From the NCBI RefSeq assembly GCF_030209745.1, contig NZ_JARVRJ010000009.1, positions 310,001 through 374,000 on the forward strand: 64,000 nucleotides of DNA, read 5' to 3'. The translations under genes and the position numbers were made by a program. The DNA comes from Arthrobacter sp. fls2-241-R2A-200. Lineage in GTDB: Bacteria > Actinomycetota > Actinomycetes > Actinomycetales > Micrococcaceae. Below are positions 9,166 through 18,407 of the stretch, piece by piece (the stretch's first letter is position 1; each line of letters begins with the position of its first letter). A model generated the notes under the pieces. That model did not search any database and was not told where the DNA came from. It saw only the letters and a list, made by a program, of their open reading frames with translations.

Positions 9166-9306
9166 GAACGGATTCCGGGACTGCGGCAGAGCTAGGCAAT
9201 CAGTCCGGAAGTGCCCGCTACGTGGAACAGGCACAGTTACAACCGTACGGGATCCTTCCGGCAAAGTCACATTTCTGTAACGGACAGGCTTCCTGCTCAG
9301 GCTTCC

Positions 9307-9942
9307 CTACTCAGGCTTGTCGTCGCCGTCTGCCTCGTCCGGGACTGCCAGTTTGCGGCGCGCAGTCACTGCCAGGTACGCCACTATGCCAACTGCGACC
9401 ACAGCCAGGCCCACTATGCTCCAAGGAAACGGCTCGGACGAGTCCTGGGCACCCACGCCCTCGCCCGCCCGAGGCGCACTGCTGCTGCCGGGAGCCGCTT
9501 CGCCCGCAGTCGGGACCGCCGCCAAGGCGGACGGCACCGCAGCGCCGCTTGCCGACGTCGTACTTCCAGCGGTTGCCGTGAAGCTGAAGGTGCCTTCAAT
9601 GGGATGCGAGTCGGAGCTGACCACGCGCCATACAACCGTGTATTTGCCCGCCGGGGCACCGGAACGCAACTTTTGCACGGCTTGGTTGTCGATTATTTCG
9701 ACGGCGCCGTCCGCCCAGTTCTGCCCGCCCTCGCTAACCGTGACGCCGGATCCGATGGCCAGCGGCGGGTTGTTGAACGTGATCGAAACCGACGCCGGAA
9801 CCTCTGCCACGGTGGCACCGTTCGCGGGTGCCGTTGACTCAGCGACATCATGCGCGGAGGCAGGCGCTGCTGAAAACAGCAAAGCGCCCGCGAAGGCAAG
9901 AGCTGCGACGACGGCGGCCAGAAGCGTGCGGGTTGTGCGCAT
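9307..9942 (-). CDS. CopC-domain copper-binding protein, membrane-anchored
   Basis: A 211-residue protein. The signal peptide (LLAAVVAALAFAGALLFSAAPASA) is cleaved before HDVAES, leaving an N-terminal His as in CopC copper sites. The CopC domain (about residues 30-125) has the strand ASVSITFNNPP and the motif VVSSDSHPIEGTFSF, which supplies further Cu(II) ligands. A Ser/Ala-rich linker leads to one C-terminal TM segment (IVGLAVVAVGIVAYLAV) and a charged tail, so it is anchored outside the membrane. This is the YcnJ/YobA-type layout; a CopD domain or ycnI gene is not adjacent. Role: extracytoplasmic copper binding or delivery (family knowledge). Confidence 0.88.
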   Translation of the reverse strand: MRTTRTLLAAVVAALAFAGALLFSAAPASAHDVAESTAPANGATVAEVPASVSITFNNPPLAIGSGVTVSEGGQNWADGAVEIIDNQAVQKLRSGAPAGKYTVVWRVVSSDSHPIEGTFSFTATAGSTTSASGAAVPSALAAVPTAGEAAPGSSSAPRAGEGVGAQDSSEPFPWSIVGLAVVAVGIVAYLAVTARRKLAVPDEADGDDKPE

Positions 9943-10058
9943 TTGGGGCGGTTTCTCCTAGTGTTGGCTTCCTTACAGAGTAGGCGAATGGTCACAGGCA
10001 CCCGCTCCGCGGGGCATAGGATTTGATAGCACACTCCCCCCGAACCCCGGAGACCTTC

Positions 10059-11501
10059 ATGCTGAAACAAGGTTCTGCCCTTGACCGCTACTTCAAGATC
10101 ACCGAACGCGGATCCACGTACTCGCGGGAAATCCGGGGCGGGTTCGCGACGTTCTTCGCCATGAGCTACATCGTGGTTTTGAACCCTCTCATCCTTTCGG
10201 GCGCCGATTCCGGCGGGGGTACCTTGGGGTCGGCTGCTGTTGCGGCGACCACTGCCTTCGTTGCAGGCATCCTGACAATCCTCATGGGCGCCTGGGCCAA
10301 ACACCCATTTGCCTTGGCCACCGGCTTGGGCGTTAACGCCTTTGTAGCGGTCACGGTTGCCACGCACCCGGGCCTTACCTGGCCGGACATGATGGGTTTG
10401 GTGCTCCTCTCCGGCCTGACCATGCTGATCCTGGTCCTGACCGGTTTCCGGACGGCTGTGTTCAAGGCAGTTCCCGATGCCCTAAAGACCGCGATCGTGG
10501 TGGGCATCGGCTTCTTCATTGCCTTGATCGGGCTCGTGAATGCTGGCTTTGTCCGCCGGATCCCCGACGCCGCCCACACCACGGTTCCCCTGGGGCTGGG
10601 CGTTGATGACAAGTTGCTCGGCTGGCCCACACTGGTGTTCGTCGTCGGGCTGATCCTGACCATCGCCCTGGTTGTCCGCAAGGTCCGCGGTGCGATCCTG
10701 ATCGGCATCGTGGTGTCCACCGTGCTTGCGGCCATCCTCGAATTCACGCTTCACATCGGCCCCAGCTTTGATGGGAAAAACGTCAACCCCCGCGGCTGGT
10801 CGCTGGTAGCCCCCACCATCTCGCAATGGGGCGCCCCCGATCTGTCCCTGATCGGCAAAGCCAACCCTGTAGGCGCCTTCCAACACCTCGGCTTCATCGC
10901 CGCTGCCCTGCTGGCTTTCGTGATCCTGCTCAGCATCTTCTTCGACGCCATGGGCACCATGGTGGGCTTGGCCAACGAGGCAGGCACCGTGGATGAACAC
11001 GGCAACATCCCCAACGTTGACCGTGTCCTTCAGGTGGACGCCCTCGGCGCCATCATCGGTGGTGGCTCCTCCGTGTCCTCGAACCAGATCTTCGTTGAAT
11101 CCGGCGCCGGCATCGGGGAAGGCGCCCGAACCGGCCTCGCCTCGATCGTCACAGGTCTCCTGTTCCTGGTGGCCATGTTCTTCACGCCACTGATCAACCT
11201 GGTTCCATTCGAAGCCGTAGCGCCGGCACTGGTAGTGGTGGGTTTCATGATGGTTTCGCAAGTGGGCAAGATCGACTGGCAGGACTGGGGCCTCGGCATC
11301 CCCGCCTTCCTGACCATCGCCCTTATGCCGTTCACGTACTCGATCGCGAACGGCTTGGGTGCAGGCTTTATCTCCTACGTGCTGATCCGCGCATTCCAGG
11401 GCCGCGCTCGTGAGGTGCACCCGCTCATGTGGGTTGTGGCAGCGGCGTTCGTGTTGTTCTTTGGCATCGGCACCATCGAGGAGATGTTCGGGGTCAAGTA
11501 A
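10059..11501 (+). CDS. NCS2 purine (xanthine/guanine/adenine) permease
   Basis: A 480-residue membrane protein of the AzgA/PbuG branch of the NCS2 family. It starts with the family's conserved cytosolic stretch (YFKITERGSTYSREIRGGF), then TM1 with ATFFAMSYIVVLNPLI. The half-helix of TM3 has TGLGVNAFVA and the signature of TM8-10 has FFDAMGTMVGLANEAG and GGSSVSSNQIFVESGAGIGEGARTG in consecutive stretches. It imports purine bases such as hypoxanthine, guanine or adenine with protons. The ATG at 10059 follows CCGGAG by 7 nt; upstream in-frame TTG codons lack a site. Confidence 0.92.
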   Translation: MLKQGSALDRYFKITERGSTYSREIRGGFATFFAMSYIVVLNPLILSGADSGGGTLGSAAVAATTAFVAGILTILMGAWAKHPFALATGLGVNAFVAVTVATHPGLTWPDMMGLVLLSGLTMLILVLTGFRTAVFKAVPDALKTAIVVGIGFFIALIGLVNAGFVRRIPDAAHTTVPLGLGVDDKLLGWPTLVFVVGLILTIALVVRKVRGAILIGIVVSTVLAAILEFTLHIGPSFDGKNVNPRGWSLVAPTISQWGAPDLSLIGKANPVGAFQHLGFIAAALLAFVILLSIFFDAMGTMVGLANEAGTVDEHGNIPNVDRVLQVDALGAIIGGGSSVSSNQIFVESGAGIGEGARTGLASIVTGLLFLVAMFFTPLINLVPFEAVAPALVVVGFMMVSQVGKIDWQDWGLGIPAFLTIALMPFTYSIANGLGAGFISYVLIRAFQGRAREVHPLMWVVAAAFVLFFGIGTIEEMFGVK

Positions 11502-11584
11502 GGGCAAGGCCCGAGTCCGGAGACCCAGACACTCCCGACGCCGAAGTGCTGGTTTTCATCCACTCCTTCGGGTGTGCTTGAAGC

Positions 11585-12541
11585 ATGGGACCAACAAGCA
11601 GCCAGAGCCTCACTGTAGACATCAGCCCCAACCCTTGGACCGGCCGTTTCGACGGCGACGGCGCCGAGCACCGCCGCTGGTGGCAGGCCATGGCGCCCCA
11701 CACCCAGGCAGCGGCCGAGGCAGCTGCCCGGCCCGCCGTCGTGCTGGGTTTTTGCAGTGATGCCGGGGTCCTTCGGAACAAGGGCCGCGTGGGCGCCGCT
11801 GCGGCGCCTGCAGCTATCCGCTCGGCGCTGGGCCCGTTGGCCTATCACCTGGACCGTGACGTGTTCGACGCCGGCGATGTGGTGGTTGAGGGCGATGCGC
11901 TCGAAGCGGGCCAGGAACGTGCCGGGCAGGCCATTTCGAAGCTGCTCGACGCCGGAAACCTCACCGTGGTTTTGGGCGGCGGGCATGAAACAGCGTTCGC
12001 CAGCTACCTTGGTGTGGCCGGATCCGAATCCGTTCAGGGGAAGCGGCTAGGTGTGCTGAACCTGGATGCCCACTTTGACCTGCGGGATGAGGCAACTCCA
12101 AGCTCGGGTACGCCGTTCCTGCAGATGGCCACGGCGGAGGCCGAGGCCGGACGAAAACTGAACTACGCCGTCGTCGGAATTTCCGAACCCAACAACACCC
12201 GGACGCTTTTCGACACCGCAGACCGGTTGGACGTGAAATACATCCTCGACGAACAGTGCTCACGCGAAGCGGTGGAAGTATTCGTCGCGGACTTTTTGGC
12301 CGGCATCGACGTGCTTTACTTGACGATCGACCTCGACGTCTTGCCTGCCTCGGTGGCGCCCGGCGTCAGCGCGCCGGCTGCGTACGGAGTGCCCCTGCCG
12401 GTGATCAGTTCCGTCTGCCGCCAAGTTGCCGCGAGCGGGAAGCTGCTCCATGTGGACGTTGCCGAGTTGAACCCGGAGTTTGACATTGACTCCCGGACCG
12501 CGAAGGTCGCCGCGCGGCTGGTAAACAGCCTCCTCGCCTAG
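11585..12541 (+). CDS. hutG: Formimidoylglutamase
   Basis: A 318-residue member of the arginase/ureohydrolase superfamily. Mn2+ ligand motifs are present: GGGHE (about residue 137), DAHFD (about 163-167) and TIDLD (about 246). The N-terminal CSDAGVLRNKGRVGAAAAP fits HutG rather than arginase or agmatinase. It hydrolyses N-formimidoyl-L-glutamate to glutamate and formamide, the last step of one histidine-degradation route. It lies 1.3 kb from hutH, on the other strand, separated by three unrelated small genes, so it is not in the hutUH operon. Confidence 0.88.
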   Translation: MGPTSSQSLTVDISPNPWTGRFDGDGAEHRRWWQAMAPHTQAAAEAAARPAVVLGFCSDAGVLRNKGRVGAAAAPAAIRSALGPLAYHLDRDVFDAGDVVVEGDALEAGQERAGQAISKLLDAGNLTVVLGGGHETAFASYLGVAGSESVQGKRLGVLNLDAHFDLRDEATPSSGTPFLQMATAEAEAGRKLNYAVVGISEPNNTRTLFDTADRLDVKYILDEQCSREAVEVFVADFLAGIDVLYLTIDLDVLPASVAPGVSAPAAYGVPLPVISSVCRQVAASGKLLHVDVAELNPEFDIDSRTAKVAARLVNSLLA

Positions 12542-12607
12542 CGGCGGCGCACGACCCTGTTCATCCCCTCCCTCTTCCGCATAGCCTGTGTGGAGGAGAG
12601 GATGGCG

Positions 12608-13084
12608 ATGGGTCCGAGTGCTGTGCAGGAGAAGTGGAGCTGGGTAGCGGGACCGGTAGCGGTCGCTTTGGGCTTGGTAGCCCACCTCCTCTCAGGTGGA
12701 AGCGCCCCGTCCGTGCCCGTGCTGCTTGCATTGACGGCACTGTGCGCGTTGGCAGCAGAACTTGTTGGTCGGTGGATTCACGGACCCATACTGCTGCTAC
12801 TGATCTCCGGCCTTGCACAGCAGCTGCTGTTCTTTGGCTTCGACACCTTGGGGGGATCCTTTCCAGGCGGTGGACTCCTCACTCACTCACACGGCCCACA
12901 GCAGATCCCCACGGACGTGACCTCTGGCGCGAATTCACATCCGGCGGCCCACGCTGGTGACTTGATGCTGTATACGCACGCCGCGGCCGCCATCCTCACG
13001 CTCCTGATCGGCGCGGGAGTGGCCAAGCTGGTGCGGTCAAAATCGCGGTCACACTCCGGCGCGGTTACCATTCCTGGACGGTAA
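12608..13084 (+). CDS. Hypothetical integral membrane protein
   Basis: A 158-residue protein with four or five hydrophobic segments (about residues 12-32, 36-54, 58-78 and 120-140) and a His-rich loop (LLTHSHGPQQ...HPAAHAGD) between the last two. The tail is basic (KLVRSKSRSH). The ATG at 12608 is chosen because GGAGGAGAGG lies 6-9 nt upstream; a GTG at 12590 and an ATG at 12602 overlap that site. Not recognised as a known family. The His-rich loop could bind metal, which is inference only. Confidence 0.65.
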   Translation: MGPSAVQEKWSWVAGPVAVALGLVAHLLSGGSAPSVPVLLALTALCALAAELVGRWIHGPILLLLISGLAQQLLFFGFDTLGGSFPGGGLLTHSHGPQQIPTDVTSGANSHPAAHAGDLMLYTHAAAAILTLLIGAGVAKLVRSKSRSHSGAVTIPGR

Positions 13085-13100
13085 TACCAGCTCCGCCCCC

Positions 13101-13106
13101 TATAAT
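13101..13106 (+). promoter_or_regulatory. Consensus -10 box (TATAAT)
   Basis: A perfect TATAAT 45 nt before the start of the 73-residue protein gene at 13152. No good -35 is seen at 16-18 nt upstream. Confidence 0.45.
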
Positions 13107-13151
13107 TGATGGGTCGCCCTCGCATGCGACATCCAAGAGGAGGCCCCCCCA

Positions 13152-13373
13152 ATGACCCCTGCAATCATTGCAGAACGCGAAATACGACTGTCCTTTTCCA
13201 AGGCAGATGAAATCCACGACGGACTAGAACGCGCCGTGGAAGCTTTGATCAACAACGCAGCGGTTGACGCCGACTGCGGAATCATGGTGACCCGGCACGA
13301 GCCCGGCACCTACACCGTGGCCCTGGACGAATCCGTTCCCTTCGGCCAGATCCACGAAGCACTCGCTGCCTAG
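13152..13373 (+). CDS. Small conserved-looking protein of unknown function
   Basis: A 73-residue soluble protein, acidic overall, predicted as a helix (about residues 15-40: ADEIHDGLERAVEALIN) followed by short strands (GIMVTRHEPGTYTVALDES). A strong GAGGAGG site lies 8 nt before the ATG, a consensus -10 box is upstream, and a perfect 20-bp terminator follows directly. It is therefore a compact, probably well expressed, single-gene unit. I do not recognise the family. Confidence 0.7.
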   Translation: MTPAIIAEREIRLSFSKADEIHDGLERAVEALINNAAVDADCGIMVTRHEPGTYTVALDESVPFGQIHEALAA

Positions 13374-13377
13374 CAGC

Positions 13378-13419
13378 AAAAAAGAAGCCGGGGCTCACAT
13401 GAGCCCCGGCTTCTTTTTT
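13378..13419. terminator. Perfect 20-bp rho-independent terminator
   Basis: Arms 13378-13397 and 13400-13419 are perfectly complementary over 20 bp with a 2-nt gap: A6-GAAGCCGGGGCTCA and its complement ending in T6. It can work on both strands and ends the 73-residue gene and probably the opposing minus-strand gene. Confidence 0.95.
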
Positions 13420-13462
13420 AAGCAGACACCTGCTGTTAAACAGGCACCTCCACGTACTGTAT

Positions 13463-13711
13463 TTATGCCCGGCGAAGCGAAACGCCGTCGGACTTCATGA
13501 ACAGTTCCTTGCCCTCTTCGGTAACGCCCTGCCCGAGGCGCTCCAGCCACACCACGTTTCCACTAGTGGAGATCTCCTCGACCTGCCCGGTGGCGATGAC
13601 GTGGGCGTGCTTGAGCACTTCCACGCGTTCGCCCACTTTCAGCGTCTTCCAATCGGAAACCATGGCTGAGTGAGCGCTTCGCTTGGACAGGACTGCTCCG
13701 CGTGCCTTCAT
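13463..13711 (-). CDS. Small hypothetical protein, SH3-like fold possible
   Basis: An 82-residue protein whose core (about 18-80) reads as a run of short strands (DWKTLKVGERVEVLKHAHVIATGQVEEIS, GNVVWLERLG, KELFMKSDGVSLRRA) typical of small barrel domains. The ATG at 13711 has AAAGGGG about 10 nt upstream; a start at 13663 is also possible and would give 66 residues. Family not recognised. It lies between the perfect terminator and the hutH hairpin, so it is probably its own transcription unit. Confidence 0.6.
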   Translation of the reverse strand: MKARGAVLSKRSAHSAMVSDWKTLKVGERVEVLKHAHVIATGQVEEISTSGNVVWLERLGQGVTEEGKELFMKSDGVSLRRA

Positions 13712-13779
13712 TGAACTTCTACCCCTTTGTGGATGTTCGCTTGAATGTGAGTTATGACACTAGTTTTACTACACGCACC

Positions 13780-13818
13780 GCGCCCCGGAGATTGCGTTGC
13801 GAACAATTTCCGGGGCGT
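13780..13818 (-). terminator. Hairpin downstream of hutH
   Basis: A 15-bp stem (GCGCCCCGGAGATTG on the plus strand with CAATTTCCGGGGCGT, two G-T pairs) around a 9-nt loop, about 40 nt past the hutH stop. No U-tract follows on the minus strand, so it may terminate inefficiently or stabilise the mRNA end. Confidence 0.6.
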
Positions 13819-13855
13819 GGCGGTTTTGCCCATCGAATGAGCGCTTTATTCGGCG

Positions 13856-15448
13856 CTAGGCCAGAATCCCGACGGCGGATTCGGCGGCCGCGCGGACCGC
13901 GCCGGAGCCTACCAAGCGGTCAGCCGCTTCGAGTTCGGGCGACAGGAACCGATCGGTTCCCGGTCCCTGGACCACTTCACGAAGCACCTCAAGCACCGCC
14001 GCGCCGGCAGGTCCCGGGGTGAGTTCGCCGTCGGACATTTGCGTGCGCATGTCGATGGCGCGGGCGCTGGTGACGAGCTCGACGGCGAGCACTCGGCGGA
14101 GGTTTTCCACAGCCTTGCGCAGCTTCCGGGCGGCGTGCCAGCCCATGGACACATGGTCTTCCTGCATCGCGGAGCTCGGAATGGAGTCCACCGAGGCCGG
14201 AACGGCCAATCGCTTGTTGTCCGAGACGAGGCCGGCCTGGGTGTACTGGGCGATCATCAGGCCGGAGTCGACGCCGGGATCGGCAGCCAGGAATGCCGGA
14301 AGGCCATGGGAGCGAGCCGGATCCAGCATGCGGTCAGTGCGTCGTTCAGCGATGGAGCTGAGGTCAGCGACGGCGATGGCCAGGAAGTCCAGGACGTACG
14401 CCACAGGTGCGCCGTGGAAGTTGCCGTTAGACGAAACGCGGCCGTCGGGAAGGACCACCGGGTTGTCGATGGCTGCGGCCAGTTCGCGGGATGCGACCAG
14501 CGCGGCGTGGTCCACGGTGTCACGGACAGCACCGGCAACCTGCGGCGCGCAACGCAGCGAGTAGGCATCCTGGACTTTGGTGTCGTTGATTCGGTGGGAT
14601 GCAACGATCGCAGAGTTGGACAGGACACGGAGCATGTTGTCCGCGCTGGCAGCCTGGCCCGGGTGGGGACGCAGGGCTGCGTGCAGCTCAGGGAGGAACA
14701 CCTGGTCCGTGCCCAGCAGGGCCTCGACGCTGAGCGCCGCGGTGACGTCCGCCGTCGCGAGCAACATGCGGATGTCGGCGATGGCCATCAGCAACATGCC
14801 AAGCATGCCCTCGGTGCCGTTGACTAGTGCCAGGCCCTCCTTTTCGGCCAGGGTTACCGGCTCGATGCCGTGCTGCGCGAGCAGCTCAGCGACGCTCTTG
14901 TTTCCGGGCGTTCCGTACACTTCGCCGTCGGGACCCATTGCCTCGCCTTCGCCCATGAGCACCAAAGCACAGTGCGAGAGCGGAGCGAGGTCGCCGGAGC
15001 AGCCCAGCGAACCGAACTCGCGGACCAGCGGCGTGATGCCGGCGTTGAGGACGTCCACCATGGTCTGCAAGACCACAGGACGGACTCCTGTGCGGCCCGA
15101 TGCCAGGGTCTTGGCACGGAGGAACATGATGCCGCGCACCACTTCCCGTTCCACGGCCGGCCCCATGCCCGCAGCGTGGCTGCGGATCAGCGACTTCTGC
15201 AGCTGCGTGCGGAGGTCATTGGGGATGTGTCGGTTGGCCAACGCGCCGAAGCCCGTGGAGATGCCGTACGCGGGAACGTCGCTGGTGGCGAGGCTGTCGA
15301 TGTGGGCACGGACCTTCGCAACCGTGTCCAGGGCATCCTGGGAAATGGTCACCTTAGCGTCATGGCGGGCGACGGCGACGACGTCTTCCGGGGTCACGCC
15401 GGAAGATCCGAGGGTGACGGTAAGTTGTTCGTTCGAGGTAATGGTCAT
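13856..15448 (-). CDS. hutH: Histidine ammonia-lyase
   Basis: A 530-residue enzyme of the aromatic amino acid lyase family that removes ammonia from L-histidine to give urocanate. It has the active-site loop YGISTGFGALANRHI near residue 60 and the MIO-cofactor segment GSLGCSGDLAPLSH near residue 150. The cyclising tripeptide is Cys-Ser-Gly (tgc tcc ggc) rather than the more usual Ala-Ser-Gly. Other signatures such as QEDHVSMGW are intact. It starts 4 nt after the hutU stop, so the two form an operon (hutU-hutH). Confidence 0.96.
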   Translation of the reverse strand: MTITSNEQLTVTLGSSGVTPEDVVAVARHDAKVTISQDALDTVAKVRAHIDSLATSDVPAYGISTGFGALANRHIPNDLRTQLQKSLIRSHAAGMGPAVEREVVRGIMFLRAKTLASGRTGVRPVVLQTMVDVLNAGITPLVREFGSLGCSGDLAPLSHCALVLMGEGEAMGPDGEVYGTPGNKSVAELLAQHGIEPVTLAEKEGLALVNGTEGMLGMLLMAIADIRMLLATADVTAALSVEALLGTDQVFLPELHAALRPHPGQAASADNMLRVLSNSAIVASHRINDTKVQDAYSLRCAPQVAGAVRDTVDHAALVASRELAAAIDNPVVLPDGRVSSNGNFHGAPVAYVLDFLAIAVADLSSIAERRTDRMLDPARSHGLPAFLAADPGVDSGLMIAQYTQAGLVSDNKRLAVPASVDSIPSSAMQEDHVSMGWHAARKLRKAVENLRRVLAVELVTSARAIDMRTQMSDGELTPGPAGAAVLEVLREVVQGPGTDRFLSPELEAADRLVGSGAVRAAAESAVGILA

Positions 15449-15452
15449 GTTC

Positions 15453-17207
15453 TTACTTGCTTTCCGGGGCTTCGTTCATGGGGATGCGGACGCCGCGTTC
15501 GTTGGCGACCTCGAGGGCTCGGTCGTAGCCGGCGTCGACGTGGCGGATGACGCCCATACCGGGGTCGTTGGTCAGGAGCCGTTCGAGTTTCTCCGCGGCC
15601 AGGTCCGTGCCGTCCGCGACGGAAACCTGCCCCGCGTGCAGGGACCGGCCAATACCGACCCCGCCGCCGTGATGGATCGACACCCAGGTAGCACCCGAGG
15701 ACGTGTTCAGCATCGCGTTCAACAACGGCCAGTCAGCAATCGCGTCCGAACCATCAGCCATGGACTCGGTCTCCCGGTACGGGGACGCCACCGACCCCGA
15801 ATCCAGGTGGTCACGGCCGATCACGATCGGGGCCTTGACCTTGCCCTCCTTCACCAACTGGTTGAACAACAACCCGGCCTTGGCCCGCTCACCGTACCCG
15901 AGCCAGCAAATACGCGCCGGCAACCCCTCGAACTCCACCCGGTCCGCCGCAGCATCCAACCACTTATGCAAGTGGGTGTTCTCCGGGAAGAGTTCCTTGA
16001 TGGCCTTGTCCGTCACCGCGATGTCCTCCGGGTCCCCGGACAGGGCAACCCAGCGGAACGGACCCAGGCCCTCGCAGAACAACGGGCGGATGTACGCCGG
16101 GACGAAGCCGGGGAACTCAAACGCCCGGTCATACCCGCCCTTACGGGCCTCATCACGGATCGAGTTCCCGTAATCAAACACCTCAGCCCCGGCATCCTGG
16201 AACTCCACCATCGCCTGGACCTGAGCCGCCATCGACGCCTGCGCCTTCTTCGTGAACCCCTCCGGATCCGCCGCGGCCTCGGTGTGCCACTCCTCCACGC
16301 TGATGCCCACCGGCAGGTAGGACAGCGGATCATGCGCGGACGTCTGGTCCGTGACCACATCAATGGTCAGTTCTCCGGCCTTGTGACGGCGCAGCAGCTC
16401 CGGGAACACCTCAGCGGCGTTGCCCACGTAGCCAACGGACCAGCCACGGCGCTCTTCCTTGGCCTTATTGACCTTCGCGATCGCGGTGTCCAGGTCCGTT
16501 TCGACCTCGTCCAGGTAGCGCTTGCCGACGCGGCGGCGCAGGCGGGTTTCGTCGACGTCGACAATCAGGCACGCGCCGTCGTTCAGGGTGACAGCCAACG
16601 GCTGGGCGCCGCCCATCCCACCACAACCACCGGTCAACGTCAGCGTCCCCGCCAACGGCCCCTCCGACGAACCAGCAGCAGAGGAACCCTCGAGAGCGGG
16701 GGCCGGGTGGCGACCGTCAGCAGCCAGCTTGTTCCCGACCGCGGCGAACGTTTCGTACGTGCCCTGCAGGATGCCCTGCGTGCCGATGTAAATCCACGAC
16801 CCGGCCGTCATCTGCCCGTACATCATCAAACCCTCAGCCTCGAGCCGGCGGAACTCAGGCCACGTCGCCCAATCCCCCACCAGGTTCGAGTTCGCCAACA
16901 ACACCCGCGGAGCCCACTCATGAGTACGGAAAACACCCACCGGCTTACCCGACTGCACCAGCAGGGTCTCATCCTTCTCCATCGACTCCAACGTCCTGGT
17001 AATCGCATCAAAGGCGGCCCAGGAACGGACCGCGCGGCCCGTGCCGCCATAAACCACCAAGTCGTCCGGACGCTCAGCGACCTCCGGATCCAGGTTGTTC
17101 ATCAGCATGCGCAACGGCGCCTCGGTCTGCCACGACTTGGCGGTAAGTTCAGTACCCCGGGCGGCCTTAACCGGTCGAGCACCAGTAGTGAAATCGGCGG
17201 GTGCCAT
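15453..17207 (-). CDS. hutU: Urocanate hydratase
   Basis: A 584-residue urocanase that adds water to urocanate to give imidazolone propionate. It contains the NAD-binding motif [16 protein letters not shown] around residue 198 and the conserved stretch [19 protein letters not shown]. Family members are usually about 550-560 residues; the extra length includes a Ser/Ala-rich insertion near residue 180 ([13 protein letters not shown]). GAAGGAG lies 6 nt before the ATG. First gene of the hutUH operon, with an IclR gene 160 bp upstream on the same strand. hutI, the next step, is not in the window. Confidence 0.96.
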   Translation of the reverse strand: MAPADFTTGARPVKAARGTELTAKSWQTEAPLRMLMNNLDPEVAERPDDLVVYGGTGRAVRSWAAFDAITRTLESMEKDETLLVQSGKPVGVFRTHEWAPRVLLANSNLVGDWATWPEFRRLEAEGLMMYGQMTAGSWIYIGTQGILQGTYETFAAVGNKLAADGRHPAPALEGSSAAGSSEGPLAGTLTLTGGCGGMGGAQPLAVTLNDGACLIVDVDETRLRRRVGKRYLDEVETDLDTAIAKVNKAKEERRGWSVGYVGNAAEVFPELLRRHKAGELTIDVVTDQTSAHDPLSYLPVGISVEEWHTEAAADPEGFTKKAQASMAAQVQAMVEFQDAGAEVFDYGNSIRDEARKGGYDRAFEFPGFVPAYIRPLFCEGLGPFRWVALSGDPEDIAVTDKAIKELFPENTHLHKWLDAAADRVEFEGLPARICWLGYGERAKAGLLFNQLVKEGKVKAPIVIGRDHLDSGSVASPYRETESMADGSDAIADWPLLNAMLNTSSGATWVSIHHGGGVGIGRSLHAGQVSVADGTDLAAEKLERLLTNDPGMGVIRHVDAGYDRALEVANERGVRIPMNEAPESK

Positions 17208-17367
17208 GGTGACTCCTTCGTCTTTGGAAAGTATGCGGTGGAAAGATCTCCTGCTTCTACTAAAGCCCCTTTACCAAGCGGCAGGAATGGCTTTTAGCAG
17301 GGTGCTGTCCGGTATTACAGACGCGACCAGCGACGAGCTGCGCGCGTTCGATCCCGGTCGGCAGGGT

Positions 17368-18174
17368 TTAGCCTGCGGGGCGGCCGTGGATCCGGATTGA
17401 CAGCTCGTCCGCCGCCTTCCGGATTCTCGCCGCGAGGACCGGCCATTGCTCGGCCGGCACTTTGTCCTCCAAGAACGTGACGGCGACTGCCGCCGTCGGC
17501 CATCCAACATGGTCCGTCACTGCGGCGGCAATGGAGCCAAATCCCGGCGTGATTTCGCCGTTTTCCGTGGCGTAGCCACGCTGCCGCACCTGATCCAGAT
17601 GGGAGGACAGGGCCGAGTACTTCATGATGGGAAATTCCACCTCATGGCGCGACGTGAATGCGGCAGCATTCGGGTACAGGGCGCGCACTTGGGACTTTGG
17701 GAGGGCCGCGAGAATCGCCCGTCCAGTCGCGGTGAGGTGGCTGGGCAGGCGGACGCCGACGTCGGTTACGAGGCTGGGGCGGTTTTTCGCGCGCTCCTCA
17801 ACGATGTACAGCACGTCGCGGCCGTGAAGCACAGCGAGGTGCGCACTCTCGCCGATGGCATCCACGAGCGAGGCGAGCATCGGGCGGCCCAGCCTGGATA
17901 AGGGTTCCTGCCGCGAATACGCCGAGCTGAGCTCGAACGCGCTGATGCCCAGCCCGTAGCGCTGTTCCTCGTGCAAGTGGAGCACGAAACCGTTGGTCTC
18001 CATGACTCCCAGGAGGTGATAGACGCTGGACCGCGGCAAGCCAAGGGCCGTTGCAATGTTCGACGCCGCCATCGGGCCACGGCGCGAGGCCAACAGCTTC
18101 AGGATGCGCAGGGTGTTTTCGGCAGCCGGGACTTTCGATGTTGCCTTGCCCGGTGCCACTGGCGTCGTTGTCAT
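17368..18174 (-). CDS. IclR-family regulator, probably of hut genes
   Basis: A 268-residue IclR regulator with an N-terminal winged helix (about residues 17-75: LRILKLLASRRGPMAASNIATALGLPRSSVYHLLGVMETNGF). A C-terminal effector domain follows (about 90-260), with the GAF-like segment ATENGEITPGFGSIAAAVTDH. It lies between hutUH (same strand) and a divergent amino-acid permease, the usual place for a local regulator. A perfect 10-bp inverted repeat stands in the divergent region. The effector may be histidine or urocanate (inference). Confidence 0.9.
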   Translation of the reverse strand: MTTTPVAPGKATSKVPAAENTLRILKLLASRRGPMAASNIATALGLPRSSVYHLLGVMETNGFVLHLHEEQRYGLGISAFELSSAYSRQEPLSRLGRPMLASLVDAIGESAHLAVLHGRDVLYIVEERAKNRPSLVTDVGVRLPSHLTATGRAILAALPKSQVRALYPNAAAFTSRHEVEFPIMKYSALSSHLDQVRQRGYATENGEITPGFGSIAAAVTDHVGWPTAAVAVTFLEDKVPAEQWPVLAARIRKAADELSIRIHGRPAG

Positions 18175-18278
18175 GGTTCCTCACTGCTCGCGTGCATGGG
18201 TTGTCGGACTAGCTGTCCGGTATCCCGTACTCAAGATTGCATGCAGAAGTGGGCAGGCGCCAGACCATTACGAGCCAT

Positions 18279-18302
18279 TCGAGTCTGGAATGCCAGACTC
18301 GA
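18279..18302. promoter_or_regulatory. Perfect inverted repeat, candidate regulator operator
   Basis: TCGAGTCTGG-AATG-CCAGACTCGA: two 10-bp arms with a 4-nt spacer, about 105 nt before the permease start and 105 nt before the IclR start. It is a good candidate for the IclR binding site. Confidence 0.6.
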
Positions 18303-18407
18303 GTTGTCTGCGATCAAAGACACCAAAGGTCCGTGAGTCCGATCACAAGCCTCCCGAAAGTGGTCTGCTGGATAGCGATCCCCTCCCAAAGACGAGAAGG
18401 TTTTACT

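Noticed and set aside
14577..17297. A 906-codon open frame on the plus strand, antisense to hutU and hutH
   Set aside because: It is a mirror of the GC-rich codon pattern of hutU and hutH; it has no ribosome-binding site and its residues are low-complexity Arg/Ser/Pro. The genes on the other strand are certain.
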